A DNA stretch of 5,967 nucleotides from Patescibacteria group bacterium. Its GTDB lineage: Bacteria; Patescibacteriota; Minisyncoccia; Phycocordibacterales; DATDWN01. A program made the translations under genes and the position numbers. Shown piece by piece: positions 1 to 4,846 of the stretch (position 1 is its first letter; each line of letters starts with the position of its first letter). The stretch is from NCBI GenBank assembly GCA_030916785.1, contig JAUPVY010000036.1, positions 1-5,967 on the forward strand, in the 5' to 3' direction. The notes beneath the pieces are model-generated. The model made no database searches and was not told the DNA's origin. It saw only the letters and a program-made list of their open reading frames with translations.

Positions 1-57
1 AGCACTGGCGCAAGTATTTGCCAGAGGTCGTGGGTTCAAATCCCGCAGTCCCCGCCA
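1..57 (+). tRNA. 3' part of a class I tRNA-like sequence, odd anticodon loop
   Basis: Read from the 3' end: CCA at 55-57, discriminator G54, acceptor strand AGTCCCC (47-53), T arm with stem GTGGG/CCCGC (30-34/42-46) and loop TTCAAAT (35-41), variable loop AGGTC (25-29), and a 5-bp anticodon-type stem CTGGC/GCCAG (5-9/20-24). A4 and AGC (1-3) fit position 26 and the end of the D stem. The 5' half lies outside the window. The oddity is the anticodon loop: 10 nt (10-19, GCAAGTATTT) instead of 7, with no U33 followed by a plausible anticodon and a purine at 37. No amino acid can be assigned. It may be a degenerate tRNA, a tRNA-shaped insertion, or a tRNA with a tiny insertion in its loop. The T arm and CCA are unmistakable; function is doubtful. 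Confidence 0.7.
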
Positions 58-828
58 ACCATTTTTATGGTTAGCAAACATATTTTCCGAATTTCGATTC
101 GGATCCTTGATGAAGTCTACAAGCGGTAGGAGAGTATTCGCATCTGCTGTGAAGGCAAAGGGGTGACCCGTGCTGGAGCGTTGCGAAGTAAGAATGTTGG
201 CACAAGTAACCACATTGCGGGTGAGATCCCCGCACGCCGAAAGACTAAGGTTTCCTGTTCAATGTCAATCAGAGCAGGGTTAGTCGGGCCTAAGGCAATG
301 GCGAGAGCCGCAGCCGATGGACACATGGTTAATATTCCATGACTTTGGTGTGATGCGATGGAAGGACGGAGTGTAGTATGTATTGCTCATTATTGGATTT
401 GAGTAAGTGCTATGAGGTAGCTCAGTAGGTAAATCCGCTGACTTTCTTAAATGATAATACCAAGTAGTATTTAAACCTGGCGATTCGTCAAAGGGAATTA
501 TACAAAGCACGCTTCCAAGAAAATTTTCTAAGCTTAATCACATTGAATCCGTACCGTAAACCGACACAGGTAGTCAGGTCGAGTAGACTAAGGCGAACGA
601 GTGAGAGATCCCCAAGGAACTCGGCAAAAAAGCAGCCGTAACTTCGGAATAAGGCTCACCCTTCGTAAGAAGGGTTGCAACAAAAGTTTCTCTGGCAACT
701 GTTTATCAAAAACACAGCTCCCTGCGAACTCGCAAGAGGATGTATAGGGGGTGACACCTGACCAATGCCAGAAGGTCAAATATGGTAGCCAAATGTCGCA
801 AGACGCTAGGTTGATTATATAAGCCCTG

Positions 829-1184
<356 letters not shown>

Positions 1185-1803
1185 GTGCACGAATGGTGTA
1201 ATGACTGGAGAACTGTCTCGGGGATTTGCTCGGTGAAAATACAATACCGGTGAAGATGCCGGTTACCTGCAGTTAGACGAAAAGACCCCAGGAGCTTTAC
1301 TGCAACTTGATATTGAGGGTATGTTTTGCATGCGTAGCATAGTGGTGAGACTTTGAAGTGGACTTTCGGGTACCATGGAGTCGTCAGTGAAATAGCCATC
1401 TTGTTTGATATACTTTCTAACCTGTTCGGAAAAAACGAACAGAGACAGTTTCTGGTGGGCAGTTTTAGTGGGGCGCTATCCTCCTAAAAAGTAACGGAGG
1501 AGTTTATTAAGGTCAGCTAGGCGCGAATGGAAACCGTGCCGATAGTGTAATGGCATAAGCTGGCTTAACTGTGAGACGTACTTGTCAAACAGATGCGAAA
1601 GCAGAACATAGTGAACCGACGGTCCGTGTTAGAGGCGGCCGGAGATTATCGGATAAAAGCTACCCTGGGGATAACAGGCTGGTTGCACCTAAGCGTCCAT
1701 AGCGACGGTGCAGTTCGGCACCTCGATGTCGGCTCATCTTAGCCTGGGGGTGAAGAAGCTCCCAAGGGTATGGCTGTTCGCCATTTAAAAAGATACGCGA
1801 GCT

Positions 1804-1871
1804 GGGTTCAGACCGTGGAGGATTCATATCATATCGCAAGATATATCATGATTCCTCCACAATCTGAATCC
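1804..1871 (+). other. Exon-intron hairpin masking the 5' splice site of the L2593 intron
   Basis: Exon bases GGGTTCAGA (1804-1812) can pair with intron bases TCTGAATCC (1863-1871; 9 bp, one G-U). After a CC/AA internal loop, GTGGAGGA (1815-1822) pairs with TCCTCCAC (1853-1860), which places the splice-site U1816 in a U-A pair. Inside is a further imperfect stem capped by a GCAA tetraloop. This structure excludes P1, which needs 1811-1816 to pair with 1928-1933. The two states look like alternatives: splice site hidden or splice site engaged. Confidence 0.65.
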
Positions 1872-2096
1872 TTAGAGGAAGTTTTCGTTTTGAAATTAAA
1901 ATAAAAGATAGAACCAATCAAATCACGGCGGTCGAAATTAAAATTTCGATTAAAGTTGATTTATATCGGTGAAGCCCAAATGGTTGGGTAATACCGAGGG
2001 AAGTTGCCTTGTTGGCGACACCCGTAGAGACTAAACATCAACAACCCGAAAGGGTGAAGTTATAGTCCAATGCACGAAGTAATTCGTGGGAGCATG
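1817..2096 (+). ncRNA. Group I intron in 23S rRNA at E. coli position 2593
   Basis: A 280-nt insertion between exon ...TTCAGACCGT and CGTGAGACAGG. Helices: P1 GACCGT/GCGGTC (1811-1816/1928-1933) with the classical U-G pair (U1816, G1928); P10 exon CGTGA (2097-2101) with TCACG (1923-1927); P2 GAAAT/ATTTC (1934-1938/1943-1947), extendable to a near-perfect palindrome; P3 GTTGAT/ATCAAC (1955-1960/2037-2042); P4 CGGT/ACCG (1967-1970/1993-1996); J4/5 GAAG; P5 CCCAA/TTGGG (1975-1979/1984-1988); P7 GACTA/TAGTC (2029-2033/2063-2067); P8 with a GAAA loop (2044-2055); P9 ACGAA/TTCGT near 2075-2088. It ends in the expected G (2096). No endonuclease frame is present; the extra length sits in the P1 loop. 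This is the position of the Chlamydomonas chloroplast intron that encodes I-CreI. The core is complete, so self-splicing is expected. Confidence 0.95.
1923..1933 (+). other. Internal guide sequence of the L2593 intron (P10 + P1)
   Basis: TCACG (1923-1927) is the exact complement of the first five bases of the downstream exon. GCGGTC (1928-1933) pairs with all six last bases of the upstream exon, with a G-U wobble at the cleavage point. The two pairings abut with no gap, so both splice sites are fixed to the base. The guide lies 106 nt into the intron because the P1 loop is enlarged. Confidence 0.9.
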
Positions 2097-2421
2097 CGTG
2101 AGACAGGTTGGTCTCCTATCTACTGTAGGCGTTGATTCTTGAGAAGATTTGCCCCTAGTACGAGAGGACCGGGGTGAACTGACCTCTGGTGTGTCTGCTG
2201 TCCTGCCAAGGGCACCGCAGAGTAGCTAAGTTGGGAAGGGATAAACTCTGAAAGCATCTAAGAGTGAAACCCACTTCAAGATAAGGAATCGTTTGAGGCC
2301 CGTGAGAGATGATCACGTGATAGGCATTAGATGTAAGCACAGTAATGTGTTCAGTCGAGATGTACTAATTAGCCGATTTCTATTAGGAAATTTAAAAATC
2401 ATCATTAGCTTCGTCCTGTTA

Positions 2422-2439
2422 CATGGAATGAATTCCATG
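2422..2439 (+). other. Hairpin in the 23S-5S spacer, probable processing site
   Basis: CATGGAA (2422-2428) and TTCCATG (2433-2439) form a perfect 7-bp stem with a TGAA loop, about 35 nt downstream of the 23S 3' end and 42 nt upstream of the 5S gene. There is no T-run after it, so a terminator is unlikely. An RNase processing hairpin is the simplest reading. The rest of the ~92-nt spacer holds nothing else recognisable. Confidence 0.45.
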
Positions 2440-2481
2440 GATTTACTTTTACAATTGAATACAAAAACCATTCAGTTTTAT

Positions 2482-2591
2482 GTTCTGGTGATTTATCGCA
2501 GAGGTCACACCCGTTCTCATTCCGAACACGGCAGTTAAGCTCTGTTGAGGCGATGGTACTACATCGTGGGAGAGTAGCTAGTCGCCAGAAC
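2482..2591 (+). rRNA. rrf: 5S rRNA
   Basis: About 110 nt. The terminal helix I is formed by GTTCTGG (2482-2488) and CCAGAAC (2585-2591). Internal landmarks are the loop C/helix III segment CCCGTTCTCATTCCGAACACGG (in two halves, 2510-2520 and 2521-2531), AGTTAAGCTC (2533-2542) and the helix IV/loop E region ending GGGAGAGTAG (2568-2577). It lies ~92 nt after the 23S gene in the usual 23S-5S order and is presumably co-transcribed with it. This is the only complete 5S copy in the window; the copy at 3032-3115 lacks the 5' strand. Confidence 0.95.
2508..2591 (+). repeat. Left copy of an 84-bp direct repeat (5S 3' part)
   Basis: Bases 2508-2591, from CACCCG to the 5S 3' end CAGAAC, recur without a mismatch at 3032-3115. 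Identity stops sharply at both edges: preceding base A versus T, following bases AT versus TA. The copies are 524 bp apart and enclose the 94-aa gene and a hairpin-rich spacer. Confidence 0.95.
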
Positions 2592-2597
2592 ATAGTA

Positions 2598-2627
2598 TTG
2601 AATGGTTTTTTTCGTACATGATATAAT
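2598..2627 (+). promoter_or_regulatory. Promoter of the 94-aa gene
   Basis: -35-like TTGAAT (2598-2603), 18-bp spacer, -10 TATAAT (2622-2627) with an upstream TG (TGATATAAT), so an extended -10. The predicted start near 2634 gives a leader of about 20 nt. The -35 lies within the right arm of the 5S-enclosing stem, so the rRNA unit ends and the next unit begins on the same bases. Confidence 0.6.
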
Positions 2628-2656
2628 TTAATTATTATAATTATTTACATAAAAAT

Positions 2657-2941
2657 ATGAGTTTTGAACAATTTCCAACAGAACCATCTCAAGAGCAGTT
2701 GGTACAGGATTATCTTAGCGCTTATGAAGAATATAAGACGATAACTGATAAAAGATCTAGTGATTTAAAAGTTCTGGATGGGTTAAGAGATGACTCTCAG
2801 TCACAAGAGGCTGTTACGAAGCAACAAGAATTGTACGATTCAACTCGTGGTGAACAAGAAAGAGCACTTGAAAAATATAAGGCAATTGGTGAAAAATTAA
2901 CCCCAGAAACCAAAGATAAATATTTGAAAGAGACTGTTTAA
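2657..2941 (+). CDS. Small hydrophilic helical protein, unknown function
   Basis: 94 aa starting at an ATG, begins MSFEQFPTEPSQEQ. I do not recognise a family. The sequence is rich in Glu, Lys, Gln and Asp (for example TKQQELYDSTRGEQERALEK near residues 54-73), has no Cys or Trp, no signal peptide and no membrane segment. It looks like one or two long helices, possibly coiled coil, in a cytoplasmic protein. There is no Shine-Dalgarno sequence in the A+T-rich leader, but a good promoter precedes it. It lies between the 5S gene and the 84-bp partial 5S copy, so its transcript may run through the 5S-like segment to the terminator at 3140-3166. It could be cargo of a small inserted element or simply an orphan gene. 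Reality of the gene is supported by the promoter and full-length frame, not by homology. Confidence 0.65.
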   Translation: MSFEQFPTEPSQEQLVQDYLSAYEEYKTITDKRSSDLKVLDGLRDDSQSQEAVTKQQELYDSTRGEQERALEKYKAIGEKLTPETKDKYLKETV

Positions 2942-3031
2942 ATGGTCCCGACCTACAGTCGCTGTACACCTTTTCTGTTTTTGTTTACAAAAACTATCAA
3001 AGGTCTTGCGTGTGGGTCCCGATCCCACACT
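2942..3031 (+). other. Hairpin-rich spacer before the partial 5S copy
   Basis: Three perfect hairpins sit in 90 nt: TACAG/CTGTA (2954-2958/2962-2966), GTTTTTG/CAAAAAC with a TTTA loop (2977-2983/2988-2994), and GTGTGGG/CCCACAC with a 7-nt TCCCGAT loop (3010-3016/3024-3030). The last ends one base before the 5S copy begins. The 8-mer GGTCCCGA occurs at 2944-2951 and 3015-3022. None is followed by a T-run, so they are not obvious terminators. No coding frame is convincing. Confidence 0.6.
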
Positions 3032-3115
3032 CACCCGTTCTCATTCCGAACACGGCAGTTAAGCTCTGTTGAGGCGATGGTACTACATCGTGGGAGAGTA
3101 GCTAGTCGCCAGAAC
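3032..3115 (+). pseudogene. 5'-truncated 5S rRNA copy
   Basis: Exact copy of nt 27-110 of the 5S gene at 2482-2591. It keeps helix III, the 3' strand of helix II, and all of the helix IV/loop E-helix V domain, but lacks the 5' strands of helices I and II. I found no replacement complement to CCAGAAC upstream, so a normal 5S fold cannot form. It is followed 24 bp later by a terminator. Zero mismatches suggest a recent origin, gene conversion, or continuing selection. Confidence 0.85.
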
Positions 3116-3139
3116 TAAGTTTTCAATCTAAAAACAAAG

Positions 3140-3166
3140 AACACTCGCTAATTGGGGGTGTTTTTT
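3140..3166 (+). terminator. Rho-independent terminator
   Basis: AACACTC (3140-3146) pairs with GGGTGTT (3156-3162; one T-G wobble) around a 9-nt loop, and the right arm continues into a T-run (3161-3166). It ends the transcript carrying the 94-aa gene and the 5S copy, immediately before the next promoter. Confidence 0.75.
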
Positions 3167-3174
3167 GTTATAAT
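3166..3174 (+). promoter_or_regulatory. Extended -10 promoter of the 82-aa gene, probably leaderless
   Basis: TGTTATAAT (3166-3174) is a perfect extended -10. No convincing -35 is present because the region upstream is the terminator. Six bases separate the -10 from the ATG at 3181, so the expected transcription start falls on or next to the start codon. Confidence 0.65.
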
Positions 3175-3180
3175 GAATTT

Positions 3181-3429
3181 ATGAATGTTGGATATTTTTT
3201 TCTTATATTATTTTTGGCTTCAATAGTTTGTTTTTTAGTATTAGTTGTACTGAAAATAATCAATTGGTGGGGCAGTCGTGGAAACAAACAAGGGGTTGAA
3301 ATTATTTCAGTAGAAAATACTTATAGCAGTAAGGGTTTCATGGGGTTTAGTGGTTTTAAAGATTTTATTTGGTTTTTGATTTTTGTATTAGTAATATTTT
3401 CTATATTGTTTATTTCCGCTCAAAGCTAA
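3181..3429 (+). CDS. Small two-helix membrane protein, unknown function
   Basis: 82 aa. Two hydrophobic segments, about residues 4-27 (YFFLILFLASIVCFLVLVVL and following) and 61-79 (FKDFIWFLIFVLVIFSILFI), flank a polar loop of ~32 residues containing WGSRGNKQG and several Ser/Gly/Phe residues. Lys25 and the loop residues Arg33 and Lys36 suggest a loop on the cytoplasmic side with both termini outside, by the positive-inside rule. No family recognised, no signal peptidase motif. It has its own promoter, is probably translated from a leaderless mRNA, and no terminator separates it from the VWA gene 49 bp downstream, so read-through is possible. Confidence 0.75.
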   Translation: MNVGYFFLILFLASIVCFLVLVVLKIINWWGSRGNKQGVEIISVENTYSSKGFMGFSGFKDFIWFLIFVLVIFSILFISAQS

Positions 3430-3449
3430 AATCGATCACTCTTTTAACT

Positions 3450-3470
3450 TGTTATATTTTTATTTATACT
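3450..3470 (+). promoter_or_regulatory. Possible promoter elements before the VWA gene
   Basis: Two overlapping candidates: an extended -10 TGTTATATT (3450-3458) and TATACT (3465-3470). The first would give a leader of about 14 nt, the second a nearly leaderless mRNA. No clear -35. The region is very T-rich, so either match could be chance. Confidence 0.35.
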
Positions 3471-3478
3471 TACCTTAT

Positions 3479-4840
3479 ATGGCACCATGGTCCACCAAAA
3501 GAAGATTGATATATGGAGGGAGCGTTGTTTTGACACTCGCTATAATTTTGAGTTTCCTGACTTGGAATTTTTTCTATAAAGCACCGACTTGTAGTGATGG
3601 CAAGAAAAACGGAGACGAAAAAGGTGTTGATTGCGGGGGCTCTTGTAATTCACTTTGTCTAAACGACGCTTTGGCACCTGTGGTCCTGTGGTCAAAGATT
3701 TTTAATATATCTGGAGATGTGTATAGTGCGGTGGCTTTTGTTGAAAATCCAAATATTAATTCTGAAAATAATGAGGCCACATATCAGTTCAAAATTTATG
3801 ATACAGAAAATCAGCTCATCATGTTAAAAGAAGGTGTTACTTCAATTCCAAAAAATAAAAAATTTGCTGTTTTTGAAACAGGACTAATAATAAAAAACAG
3901 CAAGCCAAAGTCAGCTGATTTTAAATTCTTGAATTTTGCTCCTTGGCAAAAGAACATGACAAAAGACCCTGAAATCTCACTGAAATATGGGGCCCTAAAT
4001 TCCACTTCTACAGCACCTAATATTACAGGTACAGTAATGAACCAGTCTCTACAGAGTATTCCAAAGATTGAACTGGTTGTGCTCGTGTTAGACAACAAAG
4101 AAAACGCAGTTGCAGCGTCTCGTACTTTTGTGGATAATCTGGCGCGTAACTCTTCTCAAGATTTTGTTTTTACTTGGCCAAAACCATTTAATTTAGGAGT
4201 TGAATCCTGTACTAATCCGCTAGACGTGGCAGTGGTATTGGATAAATCCGGAAGCATGAAATCAGAGAGTGCAAATCCGCCAGAACCATTTAACACAGTC
4301 AAGAGTACAGCGCAAAATTTTATAAAAAACCTTACAGATGATGATCAGGTTGCAGTGACATTTTTTGGAACAAATTCAAGACAGGAAAGCTTGCTTTCTA
4401 GGGATCGAGATGGGGCAACTGGGGTAATTGGGAATGTGTTTCTAAGCACTACTACAGTAGATCAGACTAACATATTTGCTGGCTTAACAGATGCGTTCAA
4501 TGAATTAAAATCCACAAGAGCAAGAACAAATAGTAAAAAGGCCATAGTTCTATTAACGGACGGAATCCCTACAGAACCAAAACAAACAGGTGTACAGGAT
4601 TATCCATCTATCTCGGCTCAAACTGTGGCAAAGGAAATCAAAGATTCTGGAATAATTATGTATACAATAGGCCTCGGCAGTAATGTCAGCGAAGGTTTCC
4701 TCAAAGAAGTAAGTTCCGGAAATAATCATTATTTCTTTGCACCAAATAAAGAAAAACTTACAAGCATATACGAAAAAATCACGTCCGAGTTGTGTATTAG
4801 AAAGCCAAATGTCATAACTGTTATACACCGATTCTTTTAA
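3479..4840 (+). CDS. Membrane-anchored VWA-domain protein
   Basis: 453 aa from the ATG at 3479; an upstream in-frame TTG (3449) would add 10 residues but falls in the promoter region. A short basic N-terminus (STKRR, 5-9) precedes one membrane helix (about 10-32), so the body should be outside the membrane. A Cys-rich linker follows: Cys38, 52, 56 and 60 within CSDGKKNGDEKGVDCGG, with acidic spacing suggestive of metal binding, probably disulfide-bonded. Residues ~65-240 look like a beta-rich extracellular region. The C-terminal third is a von Willebrand A domain with a complete metal-ion-dependent adhesion site: DKSGS (Asp255, Ser257, Ser259), Thr330 in QTNIF, and Asp361 in LLTDG. VWA domains bind protein or matrix ligands through Mg2+. 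A cell-surface adhesion or scaffold role is inferred. The gene lies 6 bp before a RodA-type gene, suggesting co-transcription and an envelope-related job. No Shine-Dalgarno sequence. Confidence 0.9.
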   Translation: MAPWSTKRRLIYGGSVVLTLAIILSFLTWNFFYKAPTCSDGKKNGDEKGVDCGGSCNSLCLNDALAPVVLWSKIFNISGDVYSAVAFVENPNINSENNEATYQFKIYDTENQLIMLKEGVTSIPKNKKFAVFETGLIIKNSKPKSADFKFLNFAPWQKNMTKDPEISLKYGALNSTSTAPNITGTVMNQSLQSIPKIELVVLVLDNKENAVAASRTFVDNLARNSSQDFVFTWPKPFNLGVESCTNPLDVAVVLDKSGSMKSESANPPEPFNTVKSTAQNFIKNLTDDDQVAVTFFGTNSRQESLLSRDRDGATGVIGNVFLSTTTVDQTNIFAGLTDAFNELKSTRARTNSKKAIVLLTDGIPTEPKQTGVQDYPSISAQTVAKEIKDSGIIMYTIGLGSNVSEGFLKEVSSGNNHYFFAPNKEKLTSIYEKITSELCIRKPNVITVIHRFF

Positions 4841-4846
4841 ACTGTT

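Larger units (their letters stand above)
2463..2612 (+). terminator. 12-bp stem enclosing the 5S gene, ending in a T-run
   Basis: AAAAACCATTCA (2463-2474) is the exact reverse complement of TGAATGGTTTTT (2599-2610), and the right arm runs on to T2612. The pairing encloses the whole 5S gene. It can act as a precursor processing stem, and together with the T-run it may terminate the rRNA transcript. The right arm overlaps the -35 of the next promoter. Confidence 0.65.

Noticed and set aside
1..57. tmRNA 3' end
   Set aside because: tmRNA needs a G-U pair at 3:70 and discriminator A for alanylation; here position 70 is C and the discriminator is G. The 5-nt variable loop also fits an ordinary class I tRNA.
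1..57. tRNA-Ser or tRNA-Leu with a long variable arm
   Set aside because: I first read 5-24 as a long variable arm, but AGGTC between it and the T stem is a standard class I variable loop and A4 fits position 26, so the hairpin is better read as the anticodon arm.
2293..2538. 81-aa plus-strand frame over the 23S 3' end, spacer and start of 5S
   Set aside because: It is made of rRNA sequence (including the 23S tail and half of 5S); no promoter or recognisable protein feature.
3010..3030. T arm of a second tRNA
   Set aside because: The 7-nt loop is TCCCGAT, lacking the TTC start and conserved A58, and there is no acceptor strand or CCA after it.
3449..3478. TTG start adding 10 residues (MLYFYLYLPY) to the VWA protein
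   Set aside because: The extension overlaps the likely promoter elements and weakens the usual short basic N-terminus before the membrane helix; ATG at 3479 gives a better topology.
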